A stretch of DNA of 64,000 bases from Heterocephalus glaber (lineage: Eukaryota; Chordata; Mammalia; Rodentia; Bathyergidae), in the NCBI RefSeq assembly GCF_000247695.1, contig NW_004624747.1:6727242-6791241 (forward strand). The letters are read 5' to 3'. Below the pieces are notes generated by a model that saw only the letters and a program-made list of their open reading frames with translations, searched no databases and was not told where the DNA came from. Shown piece by piece: positions 31,878-44,800 of the stretch. Made by a program: the position numbers and the translations under genes. The stretch's first letter is position 1, and every line of letters begins with the position of its first letter.

Positions 31878-33490
31878 TCTTTTATATATTTATTTTGATC
31901 CTCATTTATACTTTGTTTCTCACACCAGAGAAACTATTTGGTATTTACACGTGTGTGTCCTATTTATTTCACTTAAGAGTATGGCCTCAATGTGCATCTA
32001 TTTAGCTATAAATTTCTGTAGTTTCTCATTCTTTATGGATGAGTAGTACTCCATTTTATTTAAAAAATTTTTTTCTTTATCCAGTCACCAGTTGATAGGC
32101 AATTGGGCTGTTTCCAAGTTTTAGTTATTACAAACTATGTTGCCATAAACATGGGTGTGCATATATTGCTGTGGTATGATTCTTTTAATTCCCTTGGGAA
32201 GATACCCAATAGGGGACTAGCTGGGTCAAATGGGACCTATAATTCTAGTTTTTTGAGGTACCTCCATATTGATTTCCACAGTGGCTGCACCAGTCTGCAC
32301 TCCCACCAACAATGGAGAAGGATTCCTTTCTCTCCACAACCCTGCCAGCATTTGTTGTTGGTTTGTTTCTTGATAACAACCATTGTTTTCAGAGTAAGAT
32401 GGAATCTCAGTGTTATTTTCATCTGCATCTCTTGAATGACCAGTGATGTTGGACATTTTTTCATATGTTTATTTACTGCTTTTATTTCTTTGTCTGAGAA
32501 ATGCCTGTTCATTTCAGATGCCCATTTTTGAATTGGGTCTTTTTTTTTTTGTATGGAGAATTGAACTCAGGACCTTGTGCTTGTGAGGCAGGCGGCGGAA
32601 CCACTGAGCTAAATCCCCAGCCCCAGTTGGCATGAATTGGGCCTTTCAATCTGAGGGATCTGATTTTTAAAGTTCTTTATATGTTCTAGATGGTAGTCCT
32701 TTGTTTGAGGAACAGCTGGTAAAAAATTTTTCCCACATTTTGGGTTGTCTCTTTACGTTGTTGGTTTCTCTTGCAGTGCAGAAGCTTTTTAATAAGATGA
32801 GATCCTAGCTGTTGATTCTTTGTGCTAGTTCCCATGCTATTGAGGTTTTGTTCATAAAGTCTTTTCCTATGCCAATGTCAAGAGTTCTACCTAACCTATC
32901 TTCCTGCGAGTTTAGTGTTTCTGTTTTAATATTTAATATTTAATATTGATCCACTTCGATTTTAGTTTAGTACATGGTGAAAGACATGGGTCTAGTTTTA
33001 ATCTTTGGCAGGTTGAAATCCAGTTTTTCCAGCACCATTTATTAAATAGGCTATCTTTCCTCTAGTGAAGGTGTTTGACTCCTTTGTCAAAGATGAAGTG
33101 GCTGAGTGTGTCTGGAGTTGTTTCTGCATCTTCTAATCTATTCCACTGATCTTCGGGTCTCTTTCTTTGCCAGCACCATGCTGTTTTTATCACAGTAGGT
33201 TTGTAGCATAGTTTCAAGTTGTGATACTCCCTGTCATGTTTTTGTTGCCTAGAATTGCTTTTGCTATTCTAGGTTTCTTCTTGTTCCAAATGAATTTTTG
33301 GATTGTTTTCTAAAGGTCTATGAAGTATTCTGCTGGAATTTCAATTGGGATTGCACTGAATCTATATAGCAGTTTTGGAAGTATGGCCATTGTCAGTATA
33401 TTTGTTCTTCCTATCCAGGAACAGGGATGTCTTTTCATTTTCTTATATCTTCTTCAATTTCTCTTTTCAGAGTTCAGCAGTCTCATTTCT
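31878..33490 (-). mobile_element. L1, ORF2 3' region and 3'UTR, antisense
   Basis: In antisense, blocks match L1 ORF2 in order: GGGTCAAATGGGACCTATAA, TTTCCACAGTGGCTGCACC, CCCACCAACAATGGAGAAGG, CAGCACCATTTATTAAATAGG and GTTTTTATCACAGTAGGTTTG. It is interrupted by an ID SINE at 32543-32633 and carries several stops; it is not active. Confidence 0.93.
32543..32633 (-). mobile_element. ID-type SINE nested in L1
   Basis: Flanked by GAATTGGGTCTTT and GAATTGGGCCTTT. Confidence 0.93.
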
Positions 33491-33599
33491 CACCACAACA
33501 CATTCCTACAACTGGACCATTACACCCCTTACTCTTTGTCAGTGAGTAACATTTTAGTAGAAGTATGTCCCAAACATTGCAATGGACCACTTTGTACTA

Positions 33600-36500
33600 C
33601 TATCACCTTGTGGCAGGTGAAAGCATCAAATTCCCACAAAATAAGCCTTAGTCAGCATCAACTCTCATTGGCCTTAGTCAATCCCGTGTGAGTGATGAGG
33701 ACACAGGACCCTTTCCTAAATCAGGAGCCCCTGCAGGTAGGTGGTGCTTAGTGTCATACATAGACGTATTTGGATTGAATGTATTTGGCTTGGGCCCAGC
33801 TCAGCCATGCCTTAGGCTTACCTGTGGGATACAAGTGAGCCTTGTCCCTTTCTCAGTCCCCTCTGGGCCCATTTAAGGAGGCTTGTGGGTGGTGGGCCAT
33901 GTTCCTTTTCATTGTGGCTGCCCCAAAAGGGCTTCTGCTGATTACTGTGGTCTTGCTGCTTGGTAAATTCTAGGCAATGGAGCATTCTTCTTTCTGCCCT
34001 AGAACCTTGCCTTGCCCTGCTAACCATGCACCTGGTGAGTCCCCTCAAGGACAGCTACCAGCTATGCCCACACTGTGGCAGGAGCTGGACTTGGCATCCC
34101 AGGGATATAAACAGGAGGAGGCTCACTTCCTAATGGCCTGGGGGTCGCTCTGCTGGGTGCTCTCTGAAACTCAGTCCTACTTCCCAGTGCCTCTTATCTC
34201 CCTGGAGTCCTTTGCTTCTTCCCGCACTGAGAACACAAGATGCCCTCCTAATGTGGAAGGCTCATGGTCAACCCCAGAAGCCTGCATCCAGCCCAAATTA
34301 AGCTGTGCTGTGAAGCTGTGTGTGGACCACTGCATGGGCACCCAAAGCCCGTATCTGCACTGCTCCAGAGGCTATGCAACCTTCTCTTCAGTCAGGGCTC
34401 CATGCAGCTGCAGAGGTAGGAGGTGGAGGGCGGAGATCTGCTAACAAGTAGGAACCCAGCCCCAGATCCTTTGGGATCTAGGCTGGCTGGCCCCCGGGCA
34501 TGGGCCAGTGTGGGGAGGTCTGCCTCCTTATTTGGTTACACTTGGTTGTTGTAGTCATGTCTACAGGTAGACATTGGTGACCTTGTTTGAGTCTGGACAC
34601 TCCACACACCTCCCAAACAGTGCAAGTGTTTGGCAAAGGATAGGCTGCAGTGACCTTAGCATCTTGCCACTCAGGTGACTTTGTGACATCTGCCCTTTGA
34701 TCAAGTGAACTGTATCTGGCCAGAACTTTGGAAATGGGACGGATACTCCTGAATGCGGCTTTATGGAGTAAGAGAGTCCCATAGTGTGAGCCTCTTGTGG
34801 CTTCCCAAGAAACTGGTTCCTACTCCCAGCTGATGGTTCCTCTGGCCCCCAGGTGCTTGTCTATAGGCCCCAAGTCTGGCCTAGTAATGTGATGAGACTC
34901 TGTGGTACAGCATGAAGGCGTCATGCTCCATGATGATGTGGTGGGTGAGCACAGGGACTCCAGAAGTGCCCCAGGCCCTCCTGGAAGTCTGGGGCTTTCT
35001 TCTTCCTCTTTCCCCCCCCAGGGCTGTTTTGGTGAGTCAGCCCTAGAAAAGAAAATCCTGAAACCCAGAGAATCATCTACACTTGGGCATATGTTAAGTT
35101 TATGTTTTATAAAATAGGATTATGTGCTGTTATGTAGAAGATGCTCAACCCCCCACTCTTCTTAAGCACATCTCATGCATAGGCAAACACATTTTTGTAC
35201 CCTTAAGTGTAACCTAATTAGAGTCCTATTCCAGATGCTGCTCAAGGGTTCCAGTCTGTCCCAGTTCTAAACCAGTGTTTCAGTGACAAAATGCTCATGG
35301 ATAAGTGAAAACCAGGAGGAGAGTTGACTCCAGGGCCTGTTATGGGCTGGTAATGTGACAGTCACAGGCAGACCTCACTTTCTCCCTGTGGCACTCCATT
35401 GGTGGAAGATAAATGTGCCGTAATGTTAGCCAGGCCTGGCTGTCCCAAGTTCTTCCTTGTTCAGGATCATATCATCTGCTGGACAAAGTGAGAGAGCCAA
35501 ACGTTGCTGGCCCTAAACTGCTAGTGTTAGTCAAGAGCCTTGAATTCTGCTGGAAATCCAGTTTTTACACTTCTTCATATAGGAGAATTCTCCCTGTTTC
35601 AAACTATGGGACACTGGGAAAATTCCTTCCATTTTATGGGCCTAGATGTCATGACCAGGGTCCTGCCAGCTGGAGACCGAGGCCCAGAAGTTGGGCAAAG
35701 GGGAGAAGTGGATGACCATCCACTGTCACACAGCTAAGATAGCTATGCCGGAACTGGAGCTTAGATTAGGTTCTCTCACCTGGGAAGCCTGTTGTCTCCC
35801 TACTTTCTGACTGGGTGTGTCTTTCAGCCTGGACTGTTGGGAGCTTGCATCTTGCAAATAAGTGGGAAATCTCTCTCTGTGACTGCTGGGGCCTCAGCTA
35901 ATCCCACCCTTGTTTGATGCCAGGTCAGGGTGGCTGCTGGGGAAGACCTGAGGGCTCTTGGCTTGTGTGGGCAGATGAGTGGCATTGCATCCACCAAGGG
36001 AATAAGCTCTGGGATGGGAACAGGGGGAGATGATGAGTCAGGGGCACAGTAGGATTGGCTATGAAGAAATCCTGGTGTGAGTGGGCTCAGCCATGAGTCA
36101 GTCCCCTTTGGAAGGGGCTTATGTACTAGGTTATAATAACTTATTCCCTGACCACCTTTACCAAACAAATGTAATAAAAATACAGAACCGTTCTAGAAAA
36201 TTCAGATCCTTTAGCAAGATATGATCCTGCCACCCATGTAATTGTTAATTAACATCTTAGTGTGTTGTCCCATCCTGGTGACTTTTGCTATACATATACA
36301 CATTAATATAGCAGTACAATGGGTACTGGCCAAAGCTACAAATCAAGTCTCTTCCCCCCACCCCATGCTGACTCCTGGATGTTTGAAACTGGAGTTGAGC
36401 ATCTGGTCCCTGAGGGAGGCTAGAGCCAGGGAGGGCTGCTCGGTGGGTGCAGAGTGGGAGCTTTTGACCAATGCTGACCATTAGTGGATGTCAAGGGGGC

Positions 36501-37840
36501 ACTTTGGATCTCAGCTCCAGTCCTGTCCTTGAGCTCCCAGCACTGCCTTGGTCTCCTGGTAACAAGTCCCCTGCTCAGCTCCAAAGGAGGAGCCCTGACA
36601 AATGATGGTACACAAAAGCTCTGCTCACAGCTTCCTTATCCACCAAGACACACAGGATCTACATCCTTGTCCTCCAACCCTGCTGCCTCAGTGTGCAAGA
36701 GAGGAATACCGTCCTCTTCCTCCACCCTGTACCAGTGACACTGAGCCATCCTCTTCCAAGGAGCCCACCACAGGCTTGGCTCAAATTTCAGGTGCAACCA
36801 GCATAGTCTAAAAGAGTGAACCTGTTCCACTCTTTCCTTCTTCTCTGCCTTCCCTCTTCTCTCCATCAGACCTCATTTATGGTGCCAGATACTCCATTAA
36901 ATTTTAACTTCAGATAATGAGTAAATTTTAAGTATGTCTCAAATACTGCTTTTTCCTTCTGAAATCTGACAGCCCTCCCCCTCCCCCTCCTCCTCTTTGG
37001 CAGCTCCCCTTGCTCCCCAGCTCAGGAGGGAGAGAGTCTTGTCCTGTTCTGGCAAGTCACTACAGACCCCTGGGGATGAAGACAGGGTGGACATCTTTGC
37101 TCCAGTCCTATTTCTGCCACCCATAGGCTGCAGGAAATAAGGCCAGTGCCCTTGGGAGAGGACTCAGTTTCCCTTCTAAGAGATGGTGGTAAGATCCTGT
37201 GCTCATAAATGCACTCAGAAAAATGCTCACAGCTGCTGAATGTTTGCCACATGGACCTCTGAGTCAGATTTCATAGTCTTCCCAAGGCAGGTTCAGACCC
37301 GGTTGGCTGAGCCTCAGCATGACCCCAAGGTGCCTCTCATGACACCAGTGAAAGCCTTTCTTTGGTTCCCATCCATCCCCATTCTCTGGGATAATCTGGC
37401 TCCTTTTGGCAAAAGTTGTGTTAGGACCTAGGGTCAAGCTGAGATCTCAGTGTCCCCAAATTGCAGCAGGAAGTTGAGAAAGAAATTCTGAATCCCTCTC
37501 CTTTCCCCTGATCACCCAGCATCATGATGAGTGTCAGGTGGTCATGCTTCACAGATGCCATGTGAGTGGTGAACAGGATGCTGGGTATAGGACAACCCTG
37601 CCCACCTCTGCTGTGAGTCTCTCTGGACAAACCACTTAAGCATTGTTGCCCAGTAGGCCTATTATCTCCTCTACCTACAAACAGGGATTGGAGTGGAAGG
37701 CACAGGCACTTCTACTGGAAGAGGTAGGACCATCAACTCACCCTTTGTCTCCTCCTTGGTAAAGGTAGGGTCTTAGGAGGTGGTACTATAGGGCAATTCA
37801 GAGCAATACCTTTAGAATAAATAAAGAACAAAAAACTGGA
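33600..37840. other. Repeat-poor intergenic stretch, no gene recognised
   Basis: Ordinary mixed-composition sequence. Only faint old repeats are seen: a MIR-like block at 35600-35765 and a palindromic-element fragment at 36885-36952. A pyrimidine run lies at 36970-37000. No splice-consistent coding exons were found on either strand. Confidence 0.55.
33977..34444 (+). other. 155-codon ORF, no recognisable family, probably non-coding
   Basis: It is the longest open frame in the 33.5-38 kb repeat-poor stretch. It has Cys and Ser scattered through it, no domain I know, no splice context and no clear initiation context. I would not call it a gene without a cross-species alignment. Confidence 0.15.
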
Positions 37841-37849
37841 ACCCTGGAT

Positions 37850-38040
37850 CTTCCATTTAAGAGCCATATGACACTAAGTGAGTGGTTGTATCTCTCTGAG
37901 CCTGAGTTTTCTTATCTATAAAATGGCCATGATAAGTGGCCTTGGGAATGGTATGAGGATGAAATGAACTAAGTCCATAAAGCACTTAACATTGTGTTGG
38001 GTACATAACCGGTACTCACCACATGACAGGTGTGATTTTT
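37850..38040 (+). repeat. MIR element
   Basis: CCATATGACACTAAGTGAGTGG, TTTTCTTATCTATAAAATGGCC and AAGCACTTAACATTGTGTTGG in MIR order. Confidence 0.85.
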
Positions 38041-38809
38041 TATTTTTTATTATGCTGGGCAGCAGCTAGAGTCAGATGTGGCTTCCTTTGCTTTGAAGAA
38101 AGCTCCTTTAATTGCTTAATATATAAGCTGTGAACTTCACAGGGAGGAAGTGAGGGTGGTAATAACGGATGGAAGAAAATAAATGTCCTGAGTTAGACAT
38201 CTGATGAGGGCATTTCCTGTCAGAGGCACAGAGATTTTGTGAGTGGGCTCCCAAGAGGAAGTCACTGCCAGAAATCTGGGAGCTGGATTGCCCAGGTCTC
38301 CAGGAGAAATCCATCCTCACCACACTCTGTTCCTGTCCAAGGTGCTGAAACCTCCTTCTTGTCACACACAACCATGAGTCACTTAATCTACATTCTGGTC
38401 CTCCACTCAACTCTTAAGTATACTCCAAGTATCTACCATATAGGGAGTGGAGGTAGAAAGGATTTAGATAAATCTCAAACACAAGTTTCTCCCATCCCAC
38501 AGGGAAGGAATTCAAGGACACACAAATGCCTTAGGATAGGCAGGGATGAAGGCTAGGAGATTCATTTCCCTATTCTTGAATTTCAGTGACAACTGCCTCT
38601 TGCTTCTTTCTCTTCAGTAACTTTTGTTCCCTCCAGTGCTGTGTATATTATATCTCTCCTGATTTGGTCACCATAGATGAATCTTCTCCAGGAAATCTTT
38701 CTCTACTTACAAATGTCCCAGAGTTAGGACTAATGATCAGTGTCAGGGATGGAAAGCAGGGTAATTAAAGAGAAAACAGCCAGGGATCTTTAAGAAGTGG
38801 AGAGGCCAC

Positions 38810-41800
38810 CTAGATAGGGGTGAGCTCCTCATCATATTTCTGCATGCCCTCGTCTGGAAGCAGCACCTCCACAGTGAAGCTGACCTTCTTGGCGTGGACA
38901 AAGCTATAGCTGTTATCGAAGCACAGGACATCTAGGGGACAGAAGGAGAGATGGGCAGTTTGGTCTGGCTTCACATTCTCTGCTTCCTTACCCTGACTAC
39001 AAGGGAGGACAGGCTTGAGTTCCCACCAGCTTTGTTTGCCAAGTAGACTCAAGTGTTGACCACACCTTTGCCTTCCCCATGGGAACTGTCAGCCATGGGA
39101 AGTGCTTGTAAACAGACACTGACCTCCTTCTGGCATGTGCCCAAGCCTGGCTTTAGTTGCACCTTTAGTAAGTTGTGAGAACAATAGTCATTGGATCCCA
39201 TTGTCTCCACACCTGGTTGCTACCATAATGCGCATGTGAAGTAGGACAATTGAGAATAGCAAAGTCCTCTCAGCCCACTTTGGAAAAGTACATACTGGGC
39301 CAGCCTGCTGCATACTCTGTGCCTCCTCACAGCAACCCCAAGAGGCAAGGATTTTAGCCTCTGTTAACAGGTGAGCAAAACAAGGGTCCTTCCTATTGGT
39401 CAGAATTTTGCCCGGGGATATGTAGCTATGCTGGGGCCAAGAGGGGACACTCGCATCACATTCAGGTTTGTGGTGCTACACAGGTTACTTCACCTCTCAG
39501 TTTCCTCATGGGGAAAGCTACACTTGCCCTATCATTCTTTGTGCCCTGTGGCCTGAGTGCCAGTCTGGGTGGGAATGAATAGCACTAGGCTGGGCCATGT
39601 GTCCTTGGGTGTATGTGTTGAGGGGTCACTCCTCTGTTTCCTCCTCTAAGCCACAAGTCCGGTGGCTCTTGCCCTCTGAGCTGGTGTCCAGCTGGGGAAG
39701 ACTTACAGACACCAGCCTCCGAGCAGGTGAGGCTCCCGTCCTCGGGCACCATGTGGGCATTGTAGCGCTGGCTGGGCAGCGCCTCCGTCATCTCCCCAGG
39801 CTTCTGCCGCTCCCCAATCTTGGTCTTTAGGAAAACTCCAAAACCAATATCCCCACCATCCGAGGCAAACTGCCACCTGTGAGGAGACAGGCTGCTGTTC
39901 ACTCTGATGAATCCCTGAGGGGTTATGGCCCAGGGAAGGATGAGTCAGTGGTCTGTCCTTACCTGAGGACACAGCCTGGAAACAGGATCTCATATTCCAC
40001 CTGGTGTGAGGAGCTGCGGCTGATCTGCACTGAGTGCTCATACTGGGTTTTCACCTGGTCACGCACGTACATGGACTTGGGGATCTCTCCACCATAGTTG
40101 ATCTGCAGACACAGGGTGAAGCAGTTTGTTCCCCTCTCCTGGCTATGTTATGCTGTTTCTCTTACCTGTGACACTTTCATCATTTCCAGGAAACATCCTA
40201 CACATCCTTTCCCCCGTTCCCCTTCCCTCAAAGCCTTCCTTCAAAAAACGCAGGTGGGAGTGCATTCTGTGCCATGGCAGGCACGGGGTTGGTGGCTGGA
40301 AAGGCAGTGGTGGATGTGGTGCCGTATTTTGATCAAGGCTATGAGGCACCAGGCGTGCGGGAAGCGGCTGCAGCTCTGGTAGAGGAGGAAACTCACAGAT
40401 ACCGACCTACCAAGAACTACCTGAGCTACTTAACAGCCCTGGATTATTCTGCTTTCAAAACTGACATAATGAGAAATGAATTTGAAAGACTGGCTGCTCG
40501 ACAACCAATTGAATTGCTCAGTATGAAATGATATGAGCTTCCAGCCCCTTCCTCAGGTCAGAAAAATGACATTACTGCATGGCAAGAATGTGTAAACAAT
40601 TCTATGGCCCAATTAGAGCACCAAGCAGTACGAATTGAGGATCTGGAGCTAATGTCACAGCATAGATGTAATGCCTGGAAAGTATATAATGAAAATATAG
40701 TTCATATGATTGAACAAGCACAGAAAGAGCTTCAGAAGTTAAGGAAACATATTCAAGATTTAAACTGGCAGTGGAAAAACATGCAACTCACAGCTGGATC
40801 TAAATTGAGAGAAATGGAGTCAAATTGGGTGTCCCTGGTCAGTAAGAAATATGAGATTGAATGGACTATTGTGCAACTAGAAAATGAAATCTATCAAATT
40901 AAGCAGCAACAGGGAGAAGCAAACAAAGAAAACATCCGGCAAGACTTCTGAAAAGGCTAACTTGCTGAGTAGAAAGGAAGAAAAGCTGGGCTCTTACAAA
41001 CATCAGCCATCTAAACTATCCCTGAACCATGAAGGACAACAGCCTCTCACAAAAACCATTAGTGGGTAAATGTTTAGAAACCATAATGTATGGATTATTA
41101 TAATAATTGTATCAAGAATCTTTGTGAAATTAAGGTTATCAACTTGGTATTTTTATAGCTATAAAAAAAAACCCTTCCTTCACCCTCCAGGCTGGGCCGG
41201 GGATTTCTCCAAGAGCTTCCTCTTCCAGCTCAAAATGTCTTCATTTTTTGTTTGTCCACACAGCTGCTCAGAGATCCCTTAAGAGCAGGGCTGGAACTTC
41301 CAGTTTAACACCCTGTTTCTACACACAACTGTCTATTAACGGATACTTGTGGAATGAATGAAGTGGGAAAGAAACCCAGATCTATCCTCTTTCTCTCTGT
41401 CCTAGGCTCTTTGTACCTTGGTTAGACATTTGGGGTTTCCATCTGGGTCAGTCAGGGTCCCCCCAAAGTGGGCAGGCAGTTCTTCAGGACTGATAAGTTT
41501 CAGCAAACCTTCCTTCCAGCTGTCTGGGAGCAGAGAGATTGAAGGGTGGTTATCATGTATGGAAAGGACAAATCAGCCTCCCAAGCCCACTAGAGTGCCC
41601 TGAACTTGCGTCTCCAAGTCCTGTGGGAGCTAGGCTACCAGAGCCAATTTTCCAGCACATCAGGCTGTAGTAAGTATCTTTCCCAGTATCCTGTTGCTAT
41701 GGAAATGTGTTTCCCTTTGGCTGATGGGTATGCACATCCTTGAAGATTTCTTAGTCACAAGTAGTAAACTCCTAAAGAACAAACCTAAGAGTTGTTTAAT

Positions 41801-44800
41801 TGTCTCAAGGAGACTTTAAAGCTCTATGAGGGTGAGGACCTTGTTGGGCTCACTCAGTGAGTAAGTCAGACTTCTTGGTAGAAGATGGATATCTATGTGC
41901 CTTTGGATGGAACCCTCCCTCCCTAATCATCACAATCATAATGTCTAATGGCTGTTACTATTATTCAAACCCTATGCAAAGCTCCAGGGTCCTGGGGTGT
42001 TACCTTGGTCTAGGCCTGTGGCTAACCCAGGCTAACCTTCATGGCCATGGGATATTCCTTCCCTTTAGTGGGGTAAGAGAAAAAGCCACAATGCCTGGCA
42101 CTGGGGCCAAATGCACTGAGCCTTGTGGGACACGAAGAGGGGTGGGGCTATAGATGTACGTCCTGGGGTGTGGAGTAACCCACACTATTCCAAGATTTGG
42201 TGAGCTTAGAAGGCAGTGTCCTGGGGCCCTCAAATCAGGTTACCTTGTTATCCACTCCTACCTAGTGGTATTGGGTAGAGGCAGAAGACTGAGTGTCAGG
42301 AAGGGAGAAAAAGGTGAGGACTTGTAAGACCCACATACCCACCCAGATTCCTAGTTTTTCCTAATTCTATGATTTGATCCTTCTGCTTGGGAGAAGTTAT
42401 CTTCCAACCTCCAACCTCCATTGATTTGGGTTTAATGATTATTTTTCCTCTTTCTTTCTCTCATCCTGTAACTTTAAGAAAATAGCTATTAAAAAAAAAA
42501 AAAGCAAATAGCTATTATTTTCCCTACCTACAAAATTAACTATTATTTTAGAAAATTTAAAATGTTTGGAAAATTACAAATAATATTAAAAATTACATGA
42601 TTTCTCATCATTAACAAGTCAATATTCTGCTGTCTTTCTTTTTTAAATTTTTTAATTAATTAATTAATTTTTTTGTTGTCCTTCTTTTTAGAAATACATA
42701 TATTTGTTTTATATGTGTTTGTTTTTACAAAAGCAAGGTCACACAGTCTACATGGCAGTAAATCTACATTTTCACTTAATAATATTTCCTATGACATTAA
42801 ATATTCATGCACAGCATTATTTTTCATGGTGCCTATAATTCATTGAATGGATGTACCATTATTTGCTTATCCAGTCCTTTATTTGGTTCTCCCTTTTCTG
42901 AAGCATAGGTATTCTTCCTGCTCTTCTTCTTCATCCTCCTTAACCCAAGTTATCTTTAGCAAAACTGGGTTTATGAGTGTTGAAATGGAACTGAGGCCCA
43001 TAGACCAGAGACTGACTACAATTAAACTGAAACTAATAAAAGAGGTAGGTGTAAAGGTCTTATTCACTAAAGGATTTTGGCGGAGAATAAGATCTAGGTA
43101 ACTGGACATGCTTTACTGGGTAAGAGTCATCTCTGGGAATAGGAGCCTATGACTCCAGGTGATGTGTCAAGTTCTGATGGGTGATGGGCCAACCTCACTC
43201 CAAAGCTCACATACAGGCAGAGGAAATGGTGCTGGAACTACTTACTTCCCAAAACTATAATTTTCCTCCGTGTGTCCTCACTCAGGAAAGGCTTCATGAG
43301 GTTGTAGCCCACAGGGAACAGTTTGGTGGCTGGAGAGATACAAATATGGATAATGAGGAGAAAAGAATTCCATTGGGGTACTTTCATAATGGTCACAGCC
43401 AATGATATAGAAGAGTCATGATTACCTCTGGCCATTTCCAATGCCTTGCACCCAACAAACCATCCAACCAAACAGTCAACCAGCTACATCCAACAAACCG
43501 GACTACTTGCCAACAAATATCTGCTAATTTATCTTCTTCTAAGTAGCCAATCAATAAACCAACTTACTGAATAGTCAAACAACCACCTAATGAGTCAGCC
43601 AAACAGAAAACCAACCAATCAACAGAACAGCCAGCTAATCATCCAAACAACAGCCCTGTCCAGCTAACCAACCACTCATCCATCCATCCATCCAAATATC
43701 CAGAGATCCAACCACCAGTGATTCAGCCAAACAACAGATTAACCAGCCAACTAATCAGTCTTCCAACAAGCCACCCAAACAAGCAGTCAACCCAAAACAA
43801 TCAGTCCAAATAACCAATCAATCAAAACACCAACCAACCACCTGATCAGTAAACCAAGCTAAAAACTAGCCTACCAACCTGCCAACCAGTTCTATAATCA
43901 ATCAACAGTTTACTAGCGGTGCAATCAACTAGCCAGTAAACCAAACAATCAACCAAACAGCTGATTGACCAACCAGTCAAACCTTTCATCTATCCATCCT
44001 TTCATCTACCAACCTATCTAAATAACAACCACCCAAATACTTATAGAGCATCTACCATAGTGCCAGGCCTGTAAGGAAAGAATCAGAGCCCTTACCTTCA
44101 AGGAGCACATAACTTGGTCAGAAAAACAGAATGAAAACACATAAGACAATGAAGACCCCCAGAAAGGAGCAAACTAGAAAGGCAAAATTGGGCTGCACCA
44201 GCTGCCAGTGCCAAAGGCAGCCTGGGGAGGGGGAGATCATTTTGTGACTGAGAGAAATGAAGGGGGATTCCTGGAGGAACTGAAGTTGGGGTTGTCTTCT
44301 CTTGCACTAAGGCCAATTACTGAGCACTTAATCTGTGCCAGATACTCCATACTACAAGCAACCAACTTGCCTCACAATAGCCTTGGGACAAAGGCACTAT
44401 TACCCTCAGGGCACAGATGAGGAAGGGGGGTGGACAGATAAGTCACTTGCTACACACCTTTCACAATGAGCATGAACTTCAGGGTCTCTGGGTAATTTTC
44501 TTCAAGGAGGCCAAAGAACTGTGGAACCGAGAAAGACCTCATCAGAGCCCAAACTTCATTTTCTCCTCCCCCCATCTCCTTTGCAATCTCCAGTAAGGAG
44601 GTTTCAGAGAACCGTGAGAGGTTTTTCTTTTTGCCATCATCTCCTCTGACCCTTGAAGGGATCTTCTCACCTCAGACTGTTATAAGCACACCCTAATAAT
44701 AATTACATAATAATCATTTTTAGAGTAAATATTATAGTGATGATAATATAATAATGATGATGACTACTGCTAAATGTTCACTGTTTTCCAAGCACTGTGT

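Noticed and set aside
31712..33691. Possible host coding region in several ORFs
   Set aside because: The text follows antisense L1 ORF2 in order and is interrupted by a SINE.
43440..44035. CRISPR-like array
   Set aside because: Units are irregular CCAA/CAAT words with no constant repeat and spacer lengths; the genome is a mammal's.
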